A DNA stretch of 64,000 nucleotides from Pontederia crassipes (lineage: Eukaryota > Streptophyta > Magnoliopsida > Commelinales > Pontederiaceae). Position 1 is the stretch's first letter. Each line of letters starts with the position of its first letter. The stretch covers positions 60,771,947-60,835,946 of the forward strand of contig CM060191.1 of NCBI GenBank assembly GCA_030549335.1. The letters run 5' to 3'. The notes beneath the pieces were generated by a model. That model did not search any database. It was not told where the DNA came from and saw only the letters and a list, made by a program, of their open reading frames with translations. A program made the translations under genes and the position numbers. This document shows, one piece after another, positions 11,114-21,878 of this stretch.

Positions 11114-14110
11114 GTCTTCAACGCCCTCATCGACACGGGAGCATTGGAGTTGTTCGTATCAGAAGTGGCCGCCAAGAAGCTGAAGCTGCCACTACAAAAG
11201 ACTAATGCCACATTCAAGATGGTGAACGCGAAGTCTATCTCGACCACAGGAATTTCTCCTGGAGTGAAGGTTCGCATCGGCAAGTGGTCGGAAAGCTTCG
11301 ACGTGACGGTGGCACTGGTGGACGACTACGAAGTGGTGGCAGGCATTTCTTTTCTGTGACACATTGCTGCATGTGTCATCCCGCTCACCAACTCAATGGT
11401 CATCTTCGACCCCAAGGGACCCTACAACGTTCTCGTGAGGTCAGGAGGTGATCTCAAGCAAAAGACCCTCTCCGCCATGCAAGTGATGAAGGAGTTGCGC
11501 AGACAGGAGCACACCTTCCTGGCGACCGCCATATTGGAAGATCTGGGGCCCTCCACTCCAACACCTCCCAAAGTCCTTAAAACTCTTGAGGACTTTGCGG
11601 ACGTCATGCTCCCGGAACTCCCAAAGCGATTGCCTCCGAAGAGTGAAGTGGACCATGTCATCGACTCGGTCCCAGGATCGAAGCCCCCTCATGGAGTCCC
11701 TTATCGGCTGGCCCCTCCGGAACTCGCAGAACTCCGTAAGTAACTCACCGAACTATTGGATGCAGGATATGTTCGGCCCTCAAAGTCTCTATATGGCACC
11801 CCGGTTCTCTTCCAGAAGAAGCATGATAGATCCCTCTGGATGTAAATCGACTATCGGACGCTCAACAAGCTTACGGTGAAGAATAAGTACCCCATCCCCT
11901 TGGTGGCAGACTTATTCGACCAACTTGGCGGTGCAAGATGATTTACCAAGTTGGATCTTCGTTCGGGCTATTGGCAAGTTTGAATCGCGGAAGATGATGT
12001 GTAGAAGACGGCGTGTGTCACAAGATATGGCTCCTACGAGTTCCTCATGATGCCTTTCGGCCTCATCAACGCCCCAGCAACTTTCTGCACTCTCATGAAC
12101 AAGGTATTGCAACCATTCCTTGACAAGTTCGTGGTTGTGTACCTCGACGACATTATGATCTACAGCCGCACCTTGGAGGAGCATATCGAGCACATTCGGC
12201 AAGTGTTCGAGGTGTTGCGGCAGAACGAGCTCTACGTCAAGCGGGAGAAGTGTGCCTTCGTCCAACCGGAAGTGCACTTCTTGGGACATGTCGTCGGATG
12301 TGACAAGCTGAAGACGGATGGCGCGAAGATTCGGGCCATCATGGAATGGGAGCCGTCCAGGCGGGTTCCCGACATGCGTTCGTTCCTTGGCCCGACGAAC
12401 TACTATAGGCGGTTTGTCAAGGGATATTCACATGTGACGACCCCTTTGACGAATCTCCTCCGGAAGAATGTGAAGTGGGAGTGGACGCCAACATGCCAGG
12501 AAGCGTTCGACACCCTCAAAAGGGCCATGACGGAGGAACCGGTGCTCGTCCTGCCAGACCACACTAAGCCCTACGAGGTACAGACAGATGCTTCTGACTA
12601 TGCCATTGGAGGAGTTCTTATGCAGGAGGGGCATCCCGTGGCGTTCGAGAGTCGAAAACTCAACGACACGGAGCGGCGCTACGCCGTTCAAGAGAAGGGA
12701 ATGACCGCGGTGATCCACTGCCTTAGGACATGGCAGCACTACCTTCTCGGGTCACGATTTCACATCAAGACGGACAACGTCGCGACAAGTTACTTCGAGA
12801 CGCAGAAGAAGCTCTCGCCGAAGCAAGCAAGATGGCAAGATTTTATGGTGGAGTTCGACTACGTTCTGGAGTACAAGCATGACAAGACGAATGTTATTAT
12901 CGACGCCCTCAGCCGACACGCGGAATTGACGGTCATGAGCTCCTCTCAAGCCGACATGGTCGAGAGGATCAAGAAGGGACTGGAGTCGGATCCCACAACA
13001 AAGAATCTGTTTGAGCAAGCAAAGGAAGGAAAGACACACCGCTTTTGGGTGGAAGATGGGCTGATCTTCACCAAGGAACGTCGCATCTACGTTCCTCTGC
13101 TCGACAACTTGCGGCACACTATCATGCAGGAGTGTCATGACTCCAAGTGAGCGGGACATCCGGGCATCCGCCGCACTTTGGCACTAATCTAAGATAACTA
13201 CTTCTGGCCAAGGATGGAGGATGATATTGAAGCTTTCGTGAAGACATGCGTTGTTTGCCAGCAAGACAAAAATCTCAGTCAAGCGCCCAGCGGACTTCTG
13301 GAACCCCTGCCTATTCCAGAGCGACCATGGAAAGATGTTTCCATAGACTTCATCACAGGCCTGCCCAAGTCTGAAGGGGCGGGTACCATCATGGTGGTCG
13401 TCGATCGGTTTTCTAAGTATGCCATCTTCGCCGCCGGCTGCGCAAGTTGTCCTGCTACTGAAACTGCAGAGTTATTCATGAAGCATGCAGTGAAGTATTG
13501 GGGCTTGCCACAAAGCATTATCAACGATCGGGATGGTCAATTCGTTAGCAACTTCTGGAAGAAATTGTTCAAGATGATGGGCTCCAACCTGCATTTCTCG
13601 ACAGCACTTCATCCTCAAACCGACGGCCAAACTGAGAGGGTGAAGTGTATCTTAGAAATCTACTTACGGTACTATGTGAGTGCCAATCAGAAGGACTGAG
13701 CAAAGCTACTCGACATCGCACAATTTTTCTACAACTTGCAGCGGAGTGAGTCGACTAATCGGAGTCCCTTCGAGATAATGATGGGGCAGCAACCTCTGAC
13801 GCTCCAAGCCATCGCCACATCATATGGTGGCAAAGTCCCCGCCGCTCACCGCATGACGAAGGAATGGCATGAGTAGAACGACATGGCGAGAGCATGTTTG
13901 CACAAGGCATCAAAGCGTATGAAGAAGTGGGTGGACACCGTCCGACGGGACGTCAACTTTAAAGTCAGAGACTTGGTTCTTGTGAAGCTGGTCCAACATC
14001 TTCGACTAAGTGGGATGAATCTGCACAAGGGCCTTGTTAGGCGTTACGAGGGCCCCTTCAAGATCCTGAAGAAGGTAGGCAAGGTGGCCTATAAGTTGGA
14101 GCTACCGCCC
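11114..14110 (+). pseudogene. pol remnant: protease, RT, RNase H, integrase
   Basis: The aspartic protease motif D-T-G lies at 11132-11140. Reverse transcriptase spans about 11660-12460, with the catalytic YLDD at 12140-12151. RNase H follows at about 12560-12920 (QTDAS at its start). Integrase has an N-terminal zinc-binding part ending in CVVCQ near 13255 and a core with Asp near 13346, Asp near 13526 and Glu near 13634 (TDGQTERV). All are in frame 2. Stops near 11111, 11357, 11741, 11843, 11939, 11981, 12002, 13148, 13697 and 13874 inactivate it. Confidence 0.92.
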
Positions 14111-14406
14111 AGATGCAACAACACCCCGTCTTCCATGTCAGCCTGCTCAAGCCTTTCATTGAAGACCCTGAAAATCCCGAACGTGGGGTTTCAGACCGCG
14201 CCCCGCCGGCCATCCGTCAGCAGTTTACTAATCAAGTTGAAGAAGTACTCGCCGTCCGCACGAAGAATCGGAAGAAGGAGTATCTTATTCGATGGAGCGG
14301 AAGACCGGACGCCGACACGAGTTGGGAGAGAGCGGAAGACCTGTGGCAGTTCAAGCAGAAGATTGAAGAATTCCAAGCTGCAGCTTCAGGGACGTCGCTG
14401 ATTTGA
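14111..14406 (+). pseudogene. Integrase C-terminal chromodomain
   Basis: In frame 1, after a shift from the pol frame near 14110, the translation begins HPVFHVSLLKPF, the usual lead-in to the chromodomain. The chromodomain itself (VEEVLAVRTK, EYLIRWSGRPDADTSWE) lies at about 14236-14385. In chromoviruses this module directs integration to particular chromatin. The stop TGA sits just before the polypurine tract. Confidence 0.9.
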
Positions 14407-14418
14407 GTGGGGGAGAAT
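14404..14418 (+). other. Polypurine tract
   Basis: GAGTGGGGGAGAA-type purine run immediately before the 3' LTR start TGTCCCGG at 14419, the standard priming site for plus-strand synthesis. Confidence 0.85.
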
Positions 14419-14926
14419 GTCCCGGGGATTTTCCCCCGGGCACGTTGAGTTATCTTACTTCATGTAATTTTTCCTTTTTAACTCACTTTTGTACTTAGTT
14501 TTATTTCCAAGTGTGATAGTGACAGTTTTGTAATTTCTGCACTCTTCAAAAGTACACCCCCTAGCTTGTTCTTCACATCACAAGTCGCATATAGGCCTCC
14601 CGGGCCTACGGTATATTAAGGGAGACCCGCTAGTCCTCCCCCGAAGCCTTGTAATCATTCTTATTTACTCAACAAAGATTTCAAGCTTCCCTAAATCTAG
14701 TACCGTGTCTCGAGCGTGAGGTGGCAACCCACAAGATCATCCCAAGGAGATCGAGCGTCCCACCGAGGTCCCCGTCCGACGGCCGCTCGGGATCGAGCGT
14801 CCCAAAAATTGTGGCATTCGAAAAGTGGCATAAGCAAGCTTCCGCAAAATATTCAAAAGAGCTTGCCTAGACGTTAGACACGTCTAGACGTCGCACGGGT
14901 CATCGAACGAAAAATAGCGTGTGACA
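14419..14926 (+). repeat. 3' LTR of the chromovirus
   Basis: Begins TGTCCCGGGGATTT and ends AGCGTGTGACA. It matches 9237-9770 over nearly all its length with scattered substitutions and a deletion of roughly 30 bp, so the insertion is not recent. Confidence 0.9.
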
Positions 14927-17900
14927 CATCGACACCAGCTAATAAAGGTTGTATATAACGAAAGACTGCTGCAAGACCTGTTTCATTGGCATATATAACA
15001 CATCGCCTGTTGCTTGAAATAACTACTTTTGTTCCATTTACAGATTTTTTTTACATCACTGGATAAAGGAAAAAAGGGCTAAATTGGTTGTAAATACTGC
15101 AACTACTAATCAATCAACAGTCTAGCCGTTTCAAGCCGGCTTCATTTTTTTTTTTAATTCAAGGCTGCTTCATGTTTTAGCTCATTAGCCTTGACCCGAG
15201 GAACCGAGGACTTCCTGGACTTGGCTTTGACCTGGACTACAGGCGGTCAACAGTCATTTACAGTTGTGTTTACGAGTGCTGAACCGGCTGGGTGTCTTCT
15301 CAATTTCTCAGAACAAGCTTGTTTCATTTTGGTGTCTGTGCTTGCGCACGCACAAGCACAGCCTAAAAGATATTAACCCTTGTGGTTGTGTTTTTTCAAG
15401 TGTTTCCAGTACGGCCATCTCAATCATGGATAAAAGAACAAGACATTTGGCAATGTTATATTACTCACGTCCCCATTGTGGCCGTGATGAGTCTTAATGC
15501 ACTGACAAGGCAATGTTTGCTATAAGCGCCAAGCAGCTAATTTTGTCGTGTTTCTTGAGCAAGAGAGCTCACGAAAAAGCCCGTCCAGTGCTTAGGCAAC
15601 CCCTCCCCTCCCCTTGTCCTATGCTGCTCATGTGCAGGAAGTCCTAAGCCCCAAACCTTGAATGTACGCAGATTTTTGGATGGTTGTCTATGTTGCCTCC
15701 TATAAACCAAATTTAGCTGAGATTTTTTTTAGCTAACAGGATGCAAAAAGAAGAGATTTTAGCGAGTCGATCAGGTTGTCATTGTGGGGCGGGGGAGAGA
15801 CCACATCATGTGTAGTGGAAGTAATTGTAGTGTGGTTGCTGAGAGGCCATGTGAAGATGGGGTTGGAATGGTTTAAAAAAGAAGAGGCCAAGTGATTGAA
15901 TGAGAATAAAGCTTTGCCAAATAGTGCTCTACATGGATGCAGCTTTTAAGTTCCCATGGGTGGCCACCACGGGAAGGAGCCACTGGGTGACAAGGACTTC
16001 ACGTCTCCCCTGTTCGATCACAGGCCTTCAGACGCATACAAGAAGGCGCATCAACTGAGTTTAAAATTCATGCATTTTGCATGAAACAAGCTGGATGGTG
16101 TAGCACTTGATTGTGCTGATTTTCTAAGTAAAGGTGAATTATTTTTCATCAAGCGATCCATTTCTTACTTTCTTAAAATATTTCAATTACAATCATTTGG
16201 AACGAGGTGCTTTTGAATATTCACTTTCAAGTTGCCAGCTGCATCTACAGAAGGAGTAGCATGGAAGCGTTGTCTTTATCAATCAAAATTCAAAATGCTG
16301 CAGTTTCTGGTTTGCGTGCAGCGAGAATGCTTTGTTAATATCCTCGTTGTGCAGATATATAACATGGACTTGTTCTATTTTTATTAGGGTTATGGACATT
16401 TCTTATAATAAGATTAGAACTAAGGATGGTAAAAGTGCATGCAGGCTAACCAATCTAGCTGGTTGACGCATCTGATTAGTAGATTGCCATGTGCTAGTAA
16501 TCATGAAGATAGGATTTACCCAATGTCCTAACACCGGATTAGCCTCAGAACACCAATCTATCCTAGACTTTGAACGAAAAAAGAAGGTGCATGCATCCAG
16601 TCATGATAGATTTCACCTGCTCACAGGCACGAATGGTAGGACAAGAACTCGAGAAGTTTGATAAGCTGCTTGTGTCCGTCCATGTCTGCGTGATGATCTT
16701 GTTTCCGCATGGTGCCCCATCGATGATTTCCCAGATTTCATTAGTGTTGTGCTGAGGGCGGACATCCAGGTCTCCGGTGAACCTTCCAAAAGCTTCATCA
16801 TTCTCTCCGTTGTTTTGTTGTTCATCACATCATCTCCAAGCCATGCTCATCTGTTCATGGATTCAGGGCGAATCCAGATATTGAATTCGGTTACGTAGCA
16901 AAAATAAAATAAAATAAAATAAAATAAATTACGTAGCAACCTTGACAGAGAACATACAAAACTGAATTGATCCTTTTAACCTTTTCAGAATTGGACAACA
17001 AGGACTTGTTGCCGCAGAACACTTTGAATTCGATTTTCTCGAATCTCATCGCTAAGAATTGACATTTTCTTCAACTAGAACTTTAATCCTTTCAGAAAAA
17101 AAAGACTCCAATTACTACGCAGGCCCCTTGCTGTTTTCGCATGTTGTTTCTGGTAAACACACACATATATATACATATATAAGGAACATCTTTCTAGATG
17201 CCAAGAGCTTTGGATGTTAACTAGTTAAATGTTTATTGGTGACGAGAAAACTATTTCCATTGAATTGTATGGAGTTGCTCTCTTGCTGAAACAGTGGGTC
17301 ATTATAGCATCGGCCTCGAAGCAACAATACAATTCGATTGCATCGCTGGAAGCAATCAAGATGAAAAGAGGTAGTCACAGTGTTCTTTCTTCCTTCACCA
17401 CTTCTTTTTTCCCCCCTAAAAAATGACACAGAGGTAGAGAGGGAGGGACAAATATCTAATTACGTGCAACACCAACTGTAGCCATTTGACGCGTAGGTAG
17501 CAGTTGGATCCGTTTTAAGGACCTCTGCCGCTGTTGTTGCTGAGCTGCTGCTGTAGCTTGCATAGAAGCGAGGGAGGAGACAAAAGAGGAACCGAGGAGA
17601 TTTCCTTTATCCACACATCAGAAGGGGCCTATGGTTATACTTATTGGTTAGTGTCTGTGTAGATGTGGGTTGTGGTAACTTGTGCATTTGCATTAATGTG
17701 CAGCCCTTGTAATTTGGCACTGTAAACCCTGGCGGTCAGATGGCTTCTCAAATGCATAGGGGTCATTCTTTAGTCTGCCTAAAGAGGAGCAGAAGGTGGT
17801 GCTGCAAACACATGAGTGCATGCTCCCACGCCTTGCCCTCGTGCAGAGACCATCCATTACTTTTAAGTCTTATACGATACGCGTCTATCTACGCGTACAT

Positions 17901-20406
17901 GAACTATACCTCACTTTGCTCTTGAGAGGGACAAGCTTCTTCGGTGTCTCAAAATTGGTAAATTGATACTGTTTAATTATCTGAAAAGTGGTACCGACAG
18001 GTTCAATTCGTGTAATTCTAACGACTAATCCAATAAGATCACGTACCTAGCAGCGATAGATAAAACTCTCAACATGAATTTTTTACACTCACCTTATTTA
18101 ATAAGTAAGAGCCGCTTATCATTTTCTACATCTTTGTTGATCTAGTGCATATTTAAAAAACAAACAAACACAAAAGGAGTCACAAATGGGCCTAATGAAG
18201 AGATTAAATGGGCCTATGTCACCCATCGGAATGGAGAAATGCACAAAATTACCGGGCTGAAGAAAGGGTTTAGACCCGCATATTAGAAATTTTCATGGGC
18301 CTAATGAAGAGATTAAATATCTTATCATAAAAATGACTTTATTCAGTTATTTTATAGATGTGTAAATAAATATAAAAAAAGTGAGAATCGAAATATTTTT
18401 ATTCTGTTTTTTTATAAATATCTTACCATAAAAATGCTTACATATGATATGACAACAAAATAGAAATGATGTCACGTATATTATAATTGTTTTACCTCAA
18501 AGATGATTACGTATGCTGGAAAGAACCTCAAGAATTAGGAATTATCATGAAATAAAAAAATAACGTTTATATTCTTGCACACATCCCTGTGTTAGGACTT
18601 TGGGTGAGTGTTTAGAAATAAATAATTATTTATAGATTATTTTAAAGAATTATTCATTATTTTTTGGATCAGTTTTTTAAATTAAAAAAATATTCTAAAA
18701 CTATTTAGAAATAAATCACTTCTAACAGGTCAAGTTTTTTTGAATAAAATTTTCGGACTCTATTTTATTATAATAATATTTCCAAATATTATATAATTAA
18801 TTAAAATTAATATAAATATATTTAATTTCATAACTATATATAGGAGATAAGTGTTGCATAACGTGATAAAAATATTATACCAATAATAAATAAATAATTA
18901 ATTATATATATTTGTAAATAAAAATTGTCTCCACAAACTATATTTATTTTAGATGGAATCTGTTGATGTGCCTTGAATTATGTACCATGTACTCAAAATT
19001 ATGAAAGAAAAAAAAATGAAAAAGGAGAAAAAATGAGAATATGTGGCGAAAGCGGAGGGAGGGTTAGGGTTTTATATGATGTACATTTCTCTTTTGGCTC
19101 ATAGTGAAAATTTTTGGCGGCTGCCTCCTTTGCCCGTGGATGTTTCTCTTGTTCACATTGATTAATAGAGTTTTATCACGTTAAATCTCTGTGTTCATCT
19201 TCTCTTTCTTTCGTTGTTTTGATTATTCATCGATCCTCGGTGTTCTATTCGCAATAGAATCCTAATTTGTCCGGGTTGTTCGATTAAAAAAAATATTCCA
19301 AAGAGTATTTCAATTGCGATTGCATAACGAGACGAAAAAATAAAAACCTATTTGACAAAAGTTAAATCTAGAGACAAGCAAGAAGAAATGGTGAATGTAT
19401 CTCAACAACAGACAAGGATGGCTTTTCTAAAGAGGATCACATCTGATCTTGAACATGACATTTCATATTTCTGAAATGTATGATTAAAAACTTATACAAA
19501 AAATGAATATAGCATTAAAATAGTAATTAACTAATTCAAAGAAAAATTGTTGGATAAGTGAGAAATCATTTCACACATATGTGTTGCGCCCACACTTTCA
19601 GGACCATCCGATCTGAGATAGATGGACTAGATTTGTGCGTGCCCGTGAGTGCATTCGTTCGGTTCGCAGACATTCGTCCGATACATAAAGCATTCCAACA
19701 CTAGCGCCGATTCACATGCATTCGCCTCTCTTCCCTTCTTTGCGCTAGCAACAATGACGGTGTCGCCAGGCAATGACTGCACTGGGGAATGACAGTGTTT
19801 GGACCAATGATTATGAAAAAGAGGGATGTCAGCCCCCTTTTGCGGACTTGCCAGTGAGCTCGCGAAAGCCGACGCCCCCCTTTTTCTCCCTTTTCTGTTG
19901 TGGCATCGAAAAAGGGGGCATCACCCCCTCTACGATTAGAAGGAGGAGAGGAGAGAGGGAGAAGAGATGCTGCCACTGATGACCCAAAGACAATGACAAT
20001 GGAGGATGATATAAGCAATAAGATGGGGGAGGGAGAAGTGGCAATGTGCGACATGGGGGAGGGAGGAGCCGTGATCGGCGCCCTGCACGAGATGGGGGAG
20101 GGAGGAGATGATGACGAAGGTACCGCCTTTATGTAGATTGAATATTCATCATCTCAATGTTAGTTTATAAATAAGTTTTTCAATAGTTATCATTTTTCAA
20201 ATCTTCAACACGCGCAGACTCTTAATCGTAAGTACAATTATTTTTTTTGTTGTCATAGTAATATTTTAGAGCAATTAAATGCATATTCAATATTTATTAC
20301 CTATAACTAATTTATGTCCTCTTTAAATGCACACACGAATCAATCTTCAAAGTTCAGATGAAATAATCAAGGCACAGATGAAGAGATTCGATAGATACTA
20401 ATAGAT
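14927..20406. other. Long intergenic stretch without a convincing gene
   Basis: No ORF over about 120 codons and no protein family recognised on either strand. It contains a (AATAA)n-type run at about 16893-16928, a duplicated CTAATGAAGAGATTAAAT at 18195 and 18300, and AT-rich low-complexity DNA at 18600-18960. At 19080-19260 a piece ending TTAAATCTCTGTGTTC resembles the 3' part of a copia LTR, but no boundary could be set. Decayed transposons are the likeliest content. Confidence 0.5.
19840..20130. repeat. GC-rich patch with GATGGGGGAGGGAG repeats
   Basis: Begins with AAAAAGGGGGCATCACCCCC-type sequence and continues with three near-copies of a GATGGGGGAGGGAG unit (about 20019, 20050 and 20090). 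It resembles the GC-rich cores of the MULEs at 20650-20960 and 55150-56220. ORFs on both strands here reflect composition only. Confidence 0.55.
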
Positions 20407-21475
20407 AGGATAAATTTCGCCAAATACCCTTTAACTTTGATCATTTTCTCAATGCTATTCTTAAACTTCATTTTGTAACAAGACTACTCTTCATTTTTTA
20501 ACTTGTTTTACCAAATGCGCTCTTAAATCGTTGATTGACCGTTTTTCGATCAATCTGCTGACGTGATGCCTACACAGCGATGTTCTCTTTCATCCACACA
20601 AATAATATGCTAACATGACAACATTAAAAAGTAAAAAATATTAAAAATAAGTAAAATATGAAAAAAGGGGCGTCACCCTTGACGGGGAGGGCGGCGCCGA
20701 CCACCGGCGATGCACAAGCAGGGGGCGTCGGCCCCCCTATTCGCCCGCTGACAACGTTGGCAAAAAGGGGAACATCATCCCCCCTCTGCGTATCGTTGGT
20801 GGGCGAAAAGGGTGACGCGATCAAAAAGGGTGACGCGCAGAGGGGCGATGCCCCCCTTCGGCAACGCCCGCCGCCGACTCTGGTGAAACGGGGAGGGGGG
20901 GATCGCCCCCTCTACGCGTCGTCGGCGACGTGCAAGCAGGGGACATCACCCCCCCCCCCCCCCTTCAGGGGGTTGATGACCTCTAGGAGCTGGACGTAGA
21001 ACACGTCGGAGGGGATGAAGAAGCCACTCTGTCCGCCGTCGTTGGGGGAGCAGTCGTCGATCCAAATAATGTAGTAGGAGGTGAGGAAGATGAGGTCGCC
21101 CTTGAGGGAGCTCGGGGGTTCTCTTTGGGCACGAGGTCGACAGTGGGGACTAGGTGCCCCATCCTCTTGCCAGGGCGAAGGGGGTGGGGGTTCGCCATCA
21201 TTCTCGTGCGACGACGGCCCGTTGGAACTCTCTTCTTCTTCGGAGCCTCCAATTTTTTTTTTATTTTTTAATATTGCCATATCGAATATTCGCTTACGTT
21301 GAAGAGAGAGAAGCGTCACGTGGATGCCACATAGGCAACGATCGAAAAACGAGCTACAAGCAGTGAAAAGATATTTAGTGAAACAAGTTCTAAGATGGAG
21401 GGCCGATTACAAATTGAAGTTGGAGAGTTGCGCTAAAAAATATTAAAGTTGAAGATTATTTGATATAATTTATCT
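20407..21475. mobile_element. Mutator-like element (MULE) with GC-rich cargo
   Basis: The first 170 or so bases pair with the reverse complement of the last 170: both outer ends contain GATAAATT..CAAATA..CTTxAACTTT, and both inner parts contain the CGTTTTTCGATC block. Imperfect 9-bp flanks (CTAATAGAT left, CTAATATTA right) would fit a decayed MULE target duplication. The core, about 20650-21260, is sharply GC-rich, unlike its surroundings. No transposase is present. A minus-strand open frame of 135 codons (21319-20912) covers much of the core, including GFFIPSDVFYVQLLEVI. I do not recognise it, though captured host sequence is possible. Confidence 0.7.
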
Positions 21476-21878
21476 CTAATATTAATCTTTGGAGTTGGTC
21501 AAAAGGATATCGTTTTGATCACTCACCCCGATTTTGAATTAATTAGAATTGCGTTAGAGGCCTCGTATAGACTCAAACTTCATCAAAAAAAAAAAATCAA
21601 GAGGCTTCCGATTCCACATCTATCATTATTATTTAACAGTTTCCTCCATTCCTCTCGAGTTCAGTCTCGAAATTATTATTGTTGGAAGATAATTTTTTTT
21701 ACTAAATATATGCTTTTGAAGATGTAAAACCAATTAATTATAACCTCATTCTTCGGCTTTTTTATTTAGCAAGTCCTTTCGATTTTAGATTATTATGTGT
21801 GAAAAAGGGAAATATTTTTTTCGTTTTTATTTATTTTATTATACGTGTAAAATAATAGAAATAACAAGTCATGTTGAA
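21476..21878. other. Upstream region of the PPR gene
   Basis: AT-rich DNA expected to hold the promoter and 5' UTR of the PPR gene. A TATA box could not be assigned with confidence. Confidence 0.4.

Larger units (their letters stand above)
9237..14926 (+). mobile_element. Complete but inactive Ty3/gypsy chromovirus retrotransposon
   Basis: A 5.7-kb element with both LTRs (9237-9770 and 14419-14926), a tRNA-Met-type primer-binding site, gag, protease, reverse transcriptase, RNase H, integrase and a C-terminal chromodomain in gypsy order, then a polypurine tract. The chromodomain places it among the chromoviruses; the short gag knuckle CX2CX3HX4C suggests the Reina/Galadriel side, but that is a weak assignment. 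The coding region is in frame 1 for gag, frame 2 for most of pol and frame 1 again for the chromodomain, with at least ten in-frame stops, so it cannot be autonomous. No matching 5-bp target duplication was found (GCATT left, CATCG right). Confidence 0.93.

Noticed and set aside
9237..14926. Gypsy element as an integrated plant pararetrovirus
   Set aside because: LTRs, integrase and chromodomain are present, and no movement or aphid-transmission gene is seen.
16613..16828. Minus-strand ORF of 71 codons
   Set aside because: No similarity recognised, and no splice or context support.
19700..20136. ORFs of 68-117 codons in a GC-rich patch
   Set aside because: Several frames are open on both strands and translate simple GGGGGAGG repeats.
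21795..21878. Start of the PPR protein at the first ATG of the open frame
   Set aside because: The extra 28 residues come from AT-rich DNA and do not look like a transit peptide; the ATGs at 21879 or 21915 give the family length.
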